Below, one piece after another: positions 7,782-16,629 of a DNA stretch of 64,000 nt; position 1 is the stretch's first letter; every line of letters starts with the position of its first letter. The notes below the pieces were generated by a model. That model was not told where the DNA came from. It was given only the letters and a program-made list of their open reading frames with translations, and made no database searches. The stretch spans positions 1 to 64,000 of the forward strand of contig CAYQDR010000011.1 in assembly GCA_964416315.1 (NCBI GenBank), read 5' to 3'. The stretch is from CAYQDR01 sp964416315 (lineage in GTDB: Bacteria; Methylomirabilota; Methylomirabilia; Rokubacteriales; DASRDR01). Both the position numbers and the translations under genes were made by a program.

Positions 7782-7892
7782 GCACGAAGGATCTCGCCGC
7801 CGACCTCGCGGCCTGAAGGCATTCGGGCAAGGTTTGCGCGACGGCGGGTTGAGGGACAGAGCAGAACGGGACGGCCGTCCTGGTGGCGCACC

Positions 7893-7933
7893 GGAAAAAG
7901 CGAACGGCGCAGGAGAGTGCTCCTGCGCCGTTC
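7893..7933 (-). terminator. Rho-independent terminator of the RRM gene
   Basis: A perfect 14-bp stem (7902-7915 with 7920-7933) and 4-nt loop is followed on the minus strand by GC and five T residues (7899-7895). It lies 16 nt past the stop codon of the RRM gene. Confidence 0.85.
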
Positions 7934-7949
7934 CCGATCCGGGCCGTGC

Positions 7950-8240
7950 TTACCAGCGCGCGGTGCGCCGTCCGCCACCCGAGCCGCCGGCGCCCGGCGA
8001 CTTGGCCACGTTGACCATCAGCTTCCGGCCCTCGAAGGGCTGGTCGTTCAGCTTGGAGATGGCCGTCTGGGCCTCGGCCTCCGTGGACATCTCCACGAAG
8101 CCGAAGCCGCGCGACTGGCCCGAGAACCGATCCGCGATCACCGTGGCGGACTCGACGGTGCCGCACTGGGCGAAGTACTCACGGAGGCTCTCGGAAGTGG
8201 TGGAATAGGACAGACCGCCGACGTACAGCTTGGACGCCAT
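7950..8240 (-). CDS. Single-RRM RNA-binding protein
   Basis: This 96-residue protein is a single RNA-recognition motif: RNP2 'LYVGGL' near residues 5-10 and RNP1 'RGFGFVEM' near 45-52, both with the aromatic residues that stack on RNA. A short glycine/arginine-rich tail follows (GAGGSGGGRR). Such small bacterial RRM proteins bind single-stranded RNA and are often cold- or stress-linked; the target is unknown. ATG 8240 is preceded by AGGAGG at 7 nt, ruling out the longer frame from 8300. It is monocistronic, with its own strong terminator downstream. Confidence 0.93.
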   Translation of the reverse strand: MASKLYVGGLSYSTTSESLREYFAQCGTVESATVIADRFSGQSRGFGFVEMSTEAEAQTAISKLNDQPFEGRKLMVNVAKSPGAGGSGGGRRTARW

Positions 8241-8439
8241 GTAGCGCCTCCTTTGGAAACCCCGGTCGCCCGGGGCTCGACTCTTCCGCAATGGGTTCAC
8301 GCCCCGGACACGCGGAAGAGCCTATCGGAGGCGAGGCCAGATTCGCTGCGCCGTCGTCGGCGCGACACCCGGCAAGAACACACGCAGTGTAGCACGCGGC
8401 GCCCGACGCCAGGGGGGAATTCCTTCGGCTACGCCAACG

Positions 8440-8564
8440 CCCATCGGCGGCGCGCGCCGGACCGAGTCGATCCCGGGGTTGATGCCGACGAGGACCAGGT
8501 CGAGGCCGGGGCGGAGATAGTCCGGCAGCGTCGTGAACGAGGACCGCACGCTCGGAACGTGTAG
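8440..8564 (-). pseudogene. Mug/TDG-type DNA glycosylase, N-terminal fragment
   Basis: The minus strand reads 'TLPDYLRPGLDLVLVGINPG' followed by 'IDSVR', the N-terminal signature of mismatch-specific uracil/thymine DNA glycosylases (GINPG is the catalytic loop). After about 30 residues the similarity stops and the sequence to 8322 is not recognisable. The rest of the roughly 170-residue enzyme is absent. Confidence 0.65.
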
Positions 8565-8581
8565 CGCGTTCGCGCGCCGGC

Positions 8582-9889
8582 TCAGCCGGCACGACCGTCG
8601 TCTGGGGGGATCCGGAGGGGGCCGGGCCCGGGCGGGGTGCCCTCCGCCTCGAAGGGCGTCTCGGCGTCCAGGCGCTGGATGAGGCCGCGAGCGTGCTCGT
8701 CGAAGACCGCACGCTCGCGGGCGGGGATGGGATCGCCGGGAGTGAACTTCTCGTCGAGCGGGTTGACGCGGCGGCCGCTCTTGATCACCTCGTAGTGGAG
8801 GTGCGGGCCGGTGCTCCGCCCGGTCGAGCCCACGTAGCCGATCACCTGTCGCTGGTTCACACGCGCCCCGGCACGGGCGCTCGGACCGAGCCGGGAGAGG
8901 TGCGCGTAGATGGTCTCGTACCCGGAGCGGTGGCGGATCCGGACCATGAGGCCGTAGCTGCCATCCCATCCGGCGTGGGACACGACCCCGTCGCCGACCG
9001 CCCGGACCGGCGTGCCCGTCGGCGCCGCGTAGTCCACGGCGAGGTGAGGCATCGTGCCCCCCAGGATGGGGTGCGGGCGCGCGTAGGTGAAGCGGGAGGT
9101 GATGCGGGTGAACTCGAGCGGCGACTTGAGGAAGCTCTTGCGGAGCGACCGGCCGTCCAGGTCGAAGTGGTCGAAGCGGTCGTTGGCGGGCGGGTAGGCG
9201 ATGCCCGTCAAGGTGCGCTGGGCGCTGGTGTACTGGGCGGCCAGCACGCGCCCGTAGCTCACGAAGCTCTCGCCGGCGTAGCGCTTCTCCACCAGGAGCC
9301 GGAAGCGGTCGCCGCTCCGCGTGTCGGCGGTGAAGTCGAAGTCCCACTCGAACATGTTGACGAGGGCGAGCACGAGCTGAGGCTGCTCGCTCACCTGGTC
9401 GATGGCCTCGAACAGCGAGCGCTCCACCCGCCCCTGCACCCTCACCACGCGCACGTCCGGCGTGGTCTCCAGCACCTTGACCGTCCAGCCGTCCTCGCCG
9501 GCCACCGCGGCGTAGCCGCGCCACGGGCTCTGCTGCCAATTGATGGCCGTGGGCTCGTCGGCCGGGCTCCAGGTGATGTCGATGTTGTCGCCCGGCTTGA
9601 GGCGTCGGAGATCGGCCCCGCCCCGGCTGAGCGCGGCGGAAACCTCGTGGCCGACCCGTCCCCGCACGCCGGCGCGGGCGAGCACGGCTACCAGATTGTC
9701 GCCGCGCTTGACCTGGACCGTCTGCAGCCGGGCGGGCGGAGCCTCGACCTTGGGCTCGGGCGCGGTGGCCTCCGACGCTGGCGCTGGCGCGCTCACTGAC
9801 CAGCGATAGCCCAGGGCCGCCAGCCCCAGCGTGAGAGCCGCCAGCGCGACCACGGTGACCCGGACGCGAGAGGTCATCTCTGCAATCAT
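8582..9889 (-). CDS. Membrane-anchored M23 (LytM-type) metallopeptidase
   Basis: This 435-residue protein has an N-terminal membrane anchor (about residues 10-30), a LysM/OapA-like segment (VQVKRGDNLVAVLARAGV), a mixed central domain, and a C-terminal M23 domain with the zinc ligands in 'MPHLAVDYA' (HxxxD) and 'GPHLHYEV' (HxH). It should act in the periplasm on peptidoglycan cross-bridges during growth or division. The frame stays open far upstream to 12238, but that is an artefact of high G+C. ATG 9889 opens the anchor sequence, with GGAGGG about 11 nt upstream; ATG 9877 is the alternative. The proline-rich end (PPGPGPL) is dispensable-looking. Confidence 0.88.
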   Translation of the reverse strand: MIAEMTSRVRVTVVALAALTLGLAALGYRWSVSAPAPASEATAPEPKVEAPPARLQTVQVKRGDNLVAVLARAGVRGRVGHEVSAALSRGGADLRRLKPGDNIDITWSPADEPTAINWQQSPWRGYAAVAGEDGWTVKVLETTPDVRVVRVQGRVERSLFEAIDQVSEQPQLVLALVNMFEWDFDFTADTRSGDRFRLLVEKRYAGESFVSYGRVLAAQYTSAQRTLTGIAYPPANDRFDHFDLDGRSLRKSFLKSPLEFTRITSRFTYARPHPILGGTMPHLAVDYAAPTGTPVRAVGDGVVSHAGWDGSYGLMVRIRHRSGYETIYAHLSRLGPSARAGARVNQRQVIGYVGSTGRSTGPHLHYEVIKSGRRVNPLDEKFTPGDPIPARERAVFDEHARGLIQRLDAETPFEAEGTPPGPGPLRIPPDDGRAG

Positions 9890-10003
9890 AACCGGGCCAC
9901 CCCTCCGGCAAACCCGGTAATTGCGAGGTGTCCGCTGGGCGCGCGGGATCATTTCCCGCCCCCTCCGCGGCCGCAGACTCGCAGGCGTAGGGCGCATAGG
10001 CCG

Positions 10004-10033
10004 TTGACAAGACCGCCGCGCCCCGCATAGACT
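10004..10033 (+). promoter_or_regulatory. Promoter of the peptide-transport operon
   Basis: TTGACA (10004-10009) is followed after 18 nt by TAGACT (10028-10033). It lies 57 nt before the ATG of the binding-protein gene, in the gap divergent from the M23 peptidase. Confidence 0.55.
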
Positions 10034-10090
10034 GCGCCCACGATCGCTCGTGACCGTGCTCTTGCCCACTGTCCACGAGGAGGTGTCCCG

Positions 10091-12175
10091 ATGTCTAACC
10101 CCCGAAAGTCCGTGACCCGGCGCGAGTTTCTCCTGGACGCGGCGCTGGCGACGGGAACCGTCGCCCTCGGCGCTGTCGCGGGCGTGCCCACGGCGTTCGG
10201 CCAGGCGGCCAAGCCCGCCGAGCCGAAGCTCGGCGCCCAGCTCATCGGCAAGCTGGAGGGGCCCGAGCTGGTCCTGGATCCCGCCAAGTGGCCGAAGAAG
10301 TTCAACGAGGCGCCGATGCTGGCGGAGCTCGTCAAGGCGGGCAAGCTCCCACCCGTCGAGAAGCGCGTGCCCGCCGAGCCGCTGGTCATCAAGCCGGTCC
10401 ACTCGATCGGCCGCTACGGCGGCACCTGGCGGCGCGGGTTCACCGGCCCCGGGGACCAGGAGAACGGCAACCGCATCGTCTCCGCCGACAAGCTCCTCTT
10501 CTGGGAGTACACCGGGACGAAGGTCATGCCGTGCGTCGCGCGGCAGTGGATCCTTGCCGACGACGGGAAGTCGGTGACCCTCTACCTCCGCAAGGGGCAC
10601 AGGTGGTCGGACGGCCAACCGTTCACCGCGGACGATTTCGTGTTCTGGTACGAGGACGTCTACCTCGACAAGAGCCTCGTCCCCACGCCGCACCCGGACT
10701 TCATGATCAGCGGCAAGTCCGGGGTCATCAAGAAGATCGACGAGACGACCGTCCTCTTCGAGTTCCCCGAGCCGAACTACCTGTTCCTCGACATCCTGGC
10801 GGGCAGCACGGCGATGGGCGGCGGCCAGGCGCTCTGGCAGATGGCCGGCCGCGCGATGGGCGCCTACACGCCGGCGCACTACATCAAGCAGTTCCACCCG
10901 AAGTACATCGGGATGGACGAGGCCATCCGGAAGGCGAAGGCGGCCGGCTTCGACGGCTGGGTCGCCTACATCAAGAGCCGGTGGGACTGGACGCTCAACC
11001 CCGAGCTGCCGGTCCTGACGCCCTGGAAGGTGGTGACGCCCATCAACAACCCGACCTGGGTGATGGAGCGGAACCCCTATTTCTACGAGGTGGACACGGC
11101 GGGGAACCAGCTCCCGTACATCGACCGCCTCCAGATGACCCTCGCCGAGAACCTCGAGGTCCTGAACCTCCGGGCCATCGGGGGCCAGTACGACGTCCAG
11201 GAGCGGCACACCGCGATGACGAAGCTTCCGGTGTTCCTGGAGAACCGGGACAAGGTGGGGTATGACGTCCGGCTCGACCCCGCGCTGAACGGCTCCGACG
11301 CCACGCTCCAGGTCAACCAGGCGTACGAAGCCGACCCCGAGATCGCGAAGTGGCTGCACACCGCCGACTTCCGGCGGGCGCTGTCGATGGGGATCGACCG
11401 CGACCAGCTCAACGAGACGTTCTGGCTCGGGATCGGGGTGCCCGGCTCCACCGCCCCCAGCGAGACCACGCCCTACAGCCCGGGGCCGGAGTGGCGGAAG
11501 AAGTGGTCCACCCTCGACGTCAAGCAGGCCAACGCGCTGCTCGACAAGGTCGGGCTCGGGAAGAAGGACGGCGAGGGCTACCGCCTCCGGACCGACGGCA
11601 AGGGCCGCCTCCGGATCGAGCTCCTGACCTCGGCCGGCGCCTTCATCCCCCACGTCCAGATCGCCGAGATGATCAAGGAGCAGTGGAAGAAGATCGGGAT
11701 CCAGGCCGACGTGAAGGAGGTCGAGCGGAGCCTCTACTTCACCCGCATCCGCGGGAACGAGCACCAGATCGCCATCTGGGCGAACGACGGCACGGAGCTC
11801 CTCTACCTGTTCCCCCGCCACGGCCTGCCGGTGGATCCGGCCGAGGCCCACCTCGGGCACCCGATCGCCGACTGGTATGCCTCGGGGGGCGCGAAGGGGA
11901 AGGCGCCGAAGGATCCCCAGCTCCTGAAAGCCCTCGAGCTGTTCCGGTCGGCGAACGGCAAGAAGCTGCCGGAGCGGATCAAGATCGCCCAGGAGATCTT
12001 CAAGATCATGGTGGACGGGCAGTACTCCATCGGGACCGTCGGCCAGTCGCCGGCGACGATGGGCGTCCGGATCGTGAGCCGGAAGATGGGGAACATTCCC
12101 TCCCGGCAGATCAACGCCCAGCACGCGCGGACGCCGGGCACCTCCCAGCCGTCCACCTTCTACTTCAAGGCGTAG
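10091..12175 (+). CDS. Peptide ABC transporter substrate-binding protein (SBP_bac_5 family), Tat signal
   Basis: This 694-residue binding protein begins with a twin-arginine signal (TRREFLLDAALATGTVALGA) and probable cleavage after the alanine-rich 'TAFGQA'. The family 5 core includes 'WILADDGKSVTLYLRKGHRW' followed by 'SDGQPFTADDFVFWYE', the classic ligand-cleft signature of DppA/OppA-type proteins. It should capture oligopeptides or similar solutes and deliver them to the two permeases downstream. ATG 10091 has GAGGAGG 8 nt upstream. It is first in the five-gene operon, and a 12-bp hairpin between it and the permease may protect its mRNA end and raise its expression. Confidence 0.92.
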   Translation: MSNPRKSVTRREFLLDAALATGTVALGAVAGVPTAFGQAAKPAEPKLGAQLIGKLEGPELVLDPAKWPKKFNEAPMLAELVKAGKLPPVEKRVPAEPLVIKPVHSIGRYGGTWRRGFTGPGDQENGNRIVSADKLLFWEYTGTKVMPCVARQWILADDGKSVTLYLRKGHRWSDGQPFTADDFVFWYEDVYLDKSLVPTPHPDFMISGKSGVIKKIDETTVLFEFPEPNYLFLDILAGSTAMGGGQALWQMAGRAMGAYTPAHYIKQFHPKYIGMDEAIRKAKAAGFDGWVAYIKSRWDWTLNPELPVLTPWKVVTPINNPTWVMERNPYFYEVDTAGNQLPYIDRLQMTLAENLEVLNLRAIGGQYDVQERHTAMTKLPVFLENRDKVGYDVRLDPALNGSDATLQVNQAYEADPEIAKWLHTADFRRALSMGIDRDQLNETFWLGIGVPGSTAPSETTPYSPGPEWRKKWSTLDVKQANALLDKVGLGKKDGEGYRLRTDGKGRLRIELLTSAGAFIPHVQIAEMIKEQWKKIGIQADVKEVERSLYFTRIRGNEHQIAIWANDGTELLYLFPRHGLPVDPAEAHLGHPIADWYASGGAKGKAPKDPQLLKALELFRSANGKKLPERIKIAQEIFKIMVDGQYSIGTVGQSPATMGVRIVSRKMGNIPSRQINAQHARTPGTSQPSTFYFKA

Positions 12176-12193
12176 CAGCCACCTCGGCAGGAA

Positions 12194-12223
12194 CTCCCTC
12201 TCCCCTGCCCGGGGGAGAGGGAG
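12194..12223. repeat. CCCTCTCCCC/GGGGAGAGGG hairpin between binding protein and permease
   Basis: A 12-bp perfect stem (12194-12205 with 12212-12223) has a 6-nt loop and no T-run after it, so it is not a classic terminator. Related hairpins occur at about 14405, 26068, 27290, 32238 and 51719. Confidence 0.8.
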
Positions 12224-12239
12224 TACCATCGTCCCCACG

Positions 12240-13232
12240 ATGCTGGCCTACCTTTTCCAACGGCTGATCCTCGCGATCCTGACCTGCTGGGCCATCTCGG
12301 TCCTCGCCTTCGTCATCATCCAGCTCCCGCCGGGCGACTACATCACGTCGTACATCGCCCAGATGTCCGCCTCGGGCGGCTTCGTCTCCGAGCAGGAGGT
12401 CGAGGCGCTCCGCCGGGAGTACGGGCTCGATCAGCCGCTGTGGTTCCAGTACCTCCGCTGGATGAAGATGGTGATGCAGGGCCGGTTCGGCATGGCCCTC
12501 GAATGGAAGCGCCCCGTCTCGGAGGTCATCGGGGACCGACTGTGGCTGACCATGGTCGTCTCCGTGGCGGCCATCGTCCTGACCTGGGCGCTGGCGCTCC
12601 CCATCGGCATCTATTCCGCCGTCCGCCAGTACTCGGTCGGCGACTACGTGGCGACGTTCGTCGGGTTCATCGGCCTGGCCGTCCCGAGCTTCATGCTGGC
12701 CCTGGTCCTCATGTATTTCAGCTTCACCCTGTTTGGCGCCAACATCGGCGGGCTCTTCTCGGACGAGTTCGTCGAGGCGCCGTGGAGCTTCGCGAAGGCC
12801 TGGGACCTCCTCAAGCACCTGCCGCTCCCGGCGCTCATCCTCGGGCTCGCAGGCACCGCCCAGCTCATCCGGATCATGCGGGCGAACCTGCTGGACGAGC
12901 TCCGGAGGCCCTACGTCGTGACCGCTCGCGCGCGCGGGCTCGCCGAGACGCGGGTGATCGTCAAGTACCCCGTCCGCGTGGCCCTGAACCCCTTCGCCAG
13001 CACGATCGGCTATCTGCTGCCCTATGTGGTGTCCGGGAGCATCATCGTGTCGCTGGTGCTCAGCCTGCCGACCGTCGGGCCGCTCCTCCTGCGGGCCCTC
13101 GTGGCCCAGGACATGTTCCTGGCGGGGACGATCGTGCTCCTCCTTGGCGTCATGACGGTCATTGGCACCTTCCTGTCGGACCTCCTCCTCATGTGGATCG
13201 ACCCCCGCATCCGCCTGGAGGGGAAGAAATAG
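12240..13232 (+). CDS. Peptide ABC transporter permease, DppB type
   Basis: This 330-residue permease has the DppB order: an N-terminal helix (LILAILTCWAISVLAFVIIQ), the 'PPGDY' motif, a periplasmic loop ending 'LRREYGLDQPLWFQYLRWM', then the core with five helices. The EAA loop is 'PYVVTARARGLAETRVIVKY', and it ends 'LLLMWIDPRIRLEGKK'. It pairs with the next gene to form the translocation channel. ATG 12240 lies 16 nt after a hairpin repeat and lacks a strong Shine-Dalgarno sequence, so expression may depend on mRNA processing. Confidence 0.93.
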   Translation: MLAYLFQRLILAILTCWAISVLAFVIIQLPPGDYITSYIAQMSASGGFVSEQEVEALRREYGLDQPLWFQYLRWMKMVMQGRFGMALEWKRPVSEVIGDRLWLTMVVSVAAIVLTWALALPIGIYSAVRQYSVGDYVATFVGFIGLAVPSFMLALVLMYFSFTLFGANIGGLFSDEFVEAPWSFAKAWDLLKHLPLPALILGLAGTAQLIRIMRANLLDELRRPYVVTARARGLAETRVIVKYPVRVALNPFASTIGYLLPYVVSGSIIVSLVLSLPTVGPLLLRALVAQDMFLAGTIVLLLGVMTVIGTFLSDLLLMWIDPRIRLEGKK

Positions 13233-13276
13233 CCGACCCGGGGGCCGTCCTCGAGCCCCCCGTCCGGAAGGGCGGG

Positions 13277-14389
13277 GTGGAGCTGCCGGCGACGGTGGTC
13301 GAGGAGCGGATCTCCGTCGCCACCCAGTGGCAGCTCATGTGGTGGCGGTTCCGGCGCCACCGCCTCGCGCTCGCGGGGACCGCCGTGGTCGCGCTCTTCT
13401 ACCTCGTCGTCCTGTTCGCCGACTTCCTTGCCTACGCGGTCCCCACGGCCTCGGAGGCCCAGCGCTCCCTGCTGCCGCCCCAGGGCATCCGCTTCTTCGA
13501 CGATGGGCGCTGGCGCCCGCACGTCTTAGGCCTGGCCGGGAGGCGCGACCCGGTGACCCTCAAGCGGGTCTACACGCCGGACCCGGAGCGGAAGATCCCC
13601 GTGCGGTTCTTCGCGCACGGCTTCGAGTACCGGTTCCTCGGCCTGATCCCGACGGACCGCCACCTCCTCGGGGTCGAGGACGCCGCGCCGGAGGAATCGC
13701 TCTTCCTTCTCGGCACCGACGAGCAGGGGCGCGACCTCTGGTCGCGCCTCGTGTACGCCACGCGCACGTCGCTCTTGATCGGCCTCGCCGGGGTCGCGCT
13801 CTCCCTCGTCCTCGGCATCGTGCTGGGCGGGATCTCCGGGCTCTACGGCGGTGCGATCGACACGCTGATCCAGCGCGTCATCGAGATCCTCCGCTCGATC
13901 CCGACCATCCCGCTCTGGATGGGGCTGGCGGCCGCCCTGCCCAACGACTGGACGGTCGTCCAGGTCTACTTCGCCATCACGATCATCATCTCGCTCGTCG
14001 GCTGGACGGAGCTGGCGCGGGTCGTGCGCGGCCGCTTCCTCTCGCTTCGGGAGGAGGACTTCGTGATGGCCGCCGAGCTGGCGGGGTGCAGCCAGGCGCG
14101 CATCATCCTCACGCATCTCGTGCCGTCGTTCCTCTCGCACATCATCGCGGCGACGACGCTGGCCATCCCGGCCATGATCATCAGCGAGACGTCGCTCTCC
14201 TTCCTGGGCCTCGGGCTCCGGCCGCCGGCCATCAGCTGGGGCGTGCTGCTCCAGCAGGCGCAGAACATCCAGGCCCTGGCCATCTCGCCGTGGCTCCTGA
14301 TCCCGGCGATCCCGGTGACCATCGTCATCCTCGCCTTCAACTTCATGGGCGACGGACTGCGGGATGCCGCCGACCCCTATGGGCAGTAA
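13277..14389 (+). CDS. Peptide ABC transporter permease, DppC/YejE type with long periplasmic loop
   Basis: This permease of about 370 residues has the first helix at 'LALAGTAVVALFYLVVLFAD', then a roughly 100-residue periplasmic insertion with 'GFEYRFLGLIPTDRHLLG', as in YejE-like proteins, and the core permease domain with 'FLLGTDEQGRDLWSRLVYAT'. The EAA loop is 'DFVMAAELAGCSQARIILTH' and it ends 'FMGDGLRDAADPYGQ'. The start is uncertain: GTG 13277 is the best in-frame codon after the previous stop at 13232, because no ATG precedes the conserved region. It overlaps the ATPase gene by 11 nt. Confidence 0.87.
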   Translation: MELPATVVEERISVATQWQLMWWRFRRHRLALAGTAVVALFYLVVLFADFLAYAVPTASEAQRSLLPPQGIRFFDDGRWRPHVLGLAGRRDPVTLKRVYTPDPERKIPVRFFAHGFEYRFLGLIPTDRHLLGVEDAAPEESLFLLGTDEQGRDLWSRLVYATRTSLLIGLAGVALSLVLGIVLGGISGLYGGAIDTLIQRVIEILRSIPTIPLWMGLAAALPNDWTVVQVYFAITIIISLVGWTELARVVRGRFLSLREEDFVMAAELAGCSQARIILTHLVPSFLSHIIAATTLAIPAMIISETSLSFLGLGLRPPAISWGVLLQQAQNIQALAISPWLLIPAIPVTIVILAFNFMGDGLRDAADPYGQ

Positions 14390-15431
14390 CCCCCTCACCA
14401 TCCCCTCTCCCCCGGCGGGAGAGAAGGAGAGCCGGCCGATCCTGGAGGTCCGCGACCTCTGCACCTACTTCTTCACCGACGAGGGGACGGTCAAGGCCGT
14501 GGACGGCGCGAGCTTCGACGTCCATCCGCGGCGGACGCTCGGGATCGTGGGGGAGTCGGGCTGCGGGAAGAGCGTGACGGCGCGCTCCATCCTCCGGATC
14601 GTCGAGCGTCCGGGGCGGATCGTCTCCGGCACGGTCCTCCTCCGGCGGAACGGCCCCGGGGCGGAGGGGGTGGACCTCACCCGGCTCGACCCGGCCGGGT
14701 CCGAGATGCGGCAGATCCGCGGCGGCGACATTTCGCTCGTCTTTCAGGAGCCGATGACGTCCTTCAGCCCCGTCCACACGATCGGCAACCAGATGGTCGA
14801 GACGATCCGGCTCCACCAGGGGCTCTCGAAGAACGACGCGCGCGACAAGGCGGTCGAGACGCTGCGCCTGGTCGGGATCCCCCGGCCCGAGCGCCGCGTG
14901 GGCGAGTACGCCTTCCAGCTCAGCGGCGGCCTGCGCCAGCGCGCCATGATCGCCCTCGCGCTGTCGTGCGGTCCCCGCGTCCTCATCGCCGACGAGCCGA
15001 CGACGGCCCTCGACGTCACGACGCAGGCCCAGATTCTCGACCTCCTGCGCCGCCTCCAGGACGAGGAGGGGATGGGGATCATCCTCATCACCCACAACCT
15101 CGGCGTGATCGCCGAGATGTGCGACACGGTCGTCGTCATGTACCTCGGGCGCGTGGTGGAGGAGGGACCGGTGGACGCGATCTTTCACGCCCCGAAGCAC
15201 CCCTACACCCGGGCGCTGCTGCGCTCGATCCCCTCGATCCACGCCCCCGTCCGTACCCGGCTGCCCGTGATCACGGGCTCGATCCCGCACCCCTACAACC
15301 GGCCCGCGGGGTGCCCGTTCCACCCGCGCTGCCCCGACTTCATGCCCGGCACCTGCGACCGCGCGGAGCCCGCCCTCGAGCCCGCGGGCGACGGGCAGGC
15401 CGTGAGCTGCTTCCTCTACCGCGCCCCATGA
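14379..15431 (+). CDS. Peptide ABC transporter ATPase, DppD type
   Basis: This 350-residue ATPase has Walker A 'GESGCGKS', Q-loop 'FQEPMTSFSP', signature 'LSGGLRQR', Walker B 'VLIADEPTTALD' and switch 'ITHN'. The C-terminal oligopeptide/dipeptide domain carries the cysteines of 'PAGCPFHPRC'. ATG 14379 overlaps the preceding stop by 11 nt; ATG 14364 is also in frame. Residues about 4-15 (LTIPSPPAGEKE) are encoded by a copy of the genome's small hairpin repeat, so the normal N-terminus (SRPILEVRDL) has been extended by repeat DNA. Confidence 0.93.
   Translation: MGSNPLTIPSPPAGEKESRPILEVRDLCTYFFTDEGTVKAVDGASFDVHPRRTLGIVGESGCGKSVTARSILRIVERPGRIVSGTVLLRRNGPGAEGVDLTRLDPAGSEMRQIRGGDISLVFQEPMTSFSPVHTIGNQMVETIRLHQGLSKNDARDKAVETLRLVGIPRPERRVGEYAFQLSGGLRQRAMIALALSCGPRVLIADEPTTALDVTTQAQILDLLRRLQDEEGMGIILITHNLGVIAEMCDTVVVMYLGRVVEEGPVDAIFHAPKHPYTRALLRSIPSIHAPVRTRLPVITGSIPHPYNRPAGCPFHPRCPDFMPGTCDRAEPALEPAGDGQAVSCFLYRAP
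14397..14430. repeat. Hairpin repeat inside the DppD-type gene
   Basis: CTCTCCC (14405-14411) pairs with GGGAGAG (14417-14423) around a 5-nt loop, in a context resembling the other family copies. It is read through as codons near the start of the ATPase gene. Confidence 0.65.
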
Positions 15432-16450
15432 GCCAGGCGAACGGCGCGCCCCTCCTGGACGTCCGGGGCCTCCGGAAGTTCTTCCCGATCCAGAAGGGGT
15501 TCCTCCGGCGGGTCGTCGGGCACGTGCGTGCCGTGGACGACGTGAGCTTCGCCGTCCGGAAGGGGGAGACGCTGTCGCTCGTCGGGGAGTCGGGCTGCGG
15601 CAAGACGACGACCGCCCGCTGCATCCTCCGGGCGCTCGCGCCCACGGCGGGGGAGATCCGCTTCCGGGCCGGCGATGGCGCGGTGGTGGACGTCGCGCGC
15701 CTGTCGAAGCGCCAGCTCCGCCCGCTCCGGCGCCAGATGCAGATGATCTTCCAGGACCCGTTCTCGTCCCTGAACCCGCGGCGGACCCTCCTCGACATCG
15801 TCGCCGAGCCGCTGGTGGCCAACGGGCTCGGGACCCGCCGGGAGCGGATCGACCGCGTCGCGGAGCTCCTGCCCCTGGTCGGCCTGCGTCCCGAGTACAT
15901 GCGGCGCTACCCTCACGCCTTCAGCGGCGGCCAGCGCCAGCGGGTCGGCATCGCCCGGGCCCTCGCCCTGAACCCGAGTCTCGTGGTCGCCGACGAGCCC
16001 GTCTCGGCCCTCGACGTCTCGGTGCAGGCGCAGATCCTGAACCTGATGCTCGACCTCCAGGCGCAGCTCGGGCTCACGTACCTGTTCGTCGCGCACGACC
16101 TCTCGGTGGTCAAGCACGTGAGCGACCGGGTCGCCGTGATGTACGTCGGCCGGATCGTCGAGGTCGCCGAGACGCAGGCGCTCTTCACGGCGCCGCTCCA
16201 CCCGTACACGGAGGCGCTGCTCTCCGCGGTGCCGAAGCCCGACCCCCGGCTGCGCGCCCGGCGGATCGTGCTCGAGGGCGAGGTCGCGGACGCGGCCCAC
16301 CCACCGGCCGGCTGCTATTTCCACCCCCGCTGCCCCTACGCGGTCGAGCGCTGCCGCGTCGAGACGCCGGCGCTCGCGGAGGCCCGGCCGGGCCACCTCG
16401 TGAGCTGCCATCGGGCGGGGGAGCTCACGCTCCGGGGCGTCAGCGCGTAG
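15428..16450 (+). CDS. Peptide ABC transporter ATPase, DppF type
   Basis: This 340-residue partner ATPase has Walker A 'GESGCGKT', Q-loop 'FQDPFSSLNPRRTL', signature 'FSGGQRQR', Walker B 'LVVADEPVSALD' and switch 'VAHD'. The C-terminal domain has 'PAGCYFHPRCPYA'. The insertion before the core (FFPIQKGFLRRVVGHVRAVD) is typical of DppF/OppF. ATG 15428 overlaps the DppD-type stop as ATGA, indicating translational coupling. It completes the binding protein, two permeases and two ATPases of one importer. The stop is followed immediately by the 124-bp repeat. Confidence 0.95.
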   Translation: MSQANGAPLLDVRGLRKFFPIQKGFLRRVVGHVRAVDDVSFAVRKGETLSLVGESGCGKTTTARCILRALAPTAGEIRFRAGDGAVVDVARLSKRQLRPLRRQMQMIFQDPFSSLNPRRTLLDIVAEPLVANGLGTRRERIDRVAELLPLVGLRPEYMRRYPHAFSGGQRQRVGIARALALNPSLVVADEPVSALDVSVQAQILNLMLDLQAQLGLTYLFVAHDLSVVKHVSDRVAVMYVGRIVEVAETQALFTAPLHPYTEALLSAVPKPDPRLRARRIVLEGEVADAAHPPAGCYFHPRCPYAVERCRVETPALAEARPGHLVSCHRAGELTLRGVSA

Positions 16451-16574
16451 TGCGGGCCCAATTAACTTCGCCTGGCGTCGTCCTCGGTCGTCGGCGGACC
16501 TCAACGTATGCGGCATACGCCTCGGCCCGCCTCCTCCCTGCGTCCTAGCCATACTCGTTACTTGGCCCCGCACC
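16451..16574 (+). repeat. 124-bp dispersed repeat, copy A
   Basis: This sequence matches the reverse complement of 33931-34054 at 119 of 124 positions with no gaps. It starts at the first base after the TAG of the DppF-type gene. Its centre is the 15-nt palindrome CGTATGCGGCATACG. It contains no open frame of note and no T-run. Confidence 0.9.
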
Positions 16575-16629
16575 GTCCGCGACCACGCCTGACCGGGCCC
16601 GCGGTCGGGCTGCGCGCATCGGCCGGACC

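Noticed and set aside
8582..12238. A single 1218-codon open frame on the minus strand
   Set aside because: Only the last 435 codons (M23 peptidase) are protein-like. The rest is antisense to the Tat-exported binding protein, which has a clear signal, family motifs and ribosome-binding site.
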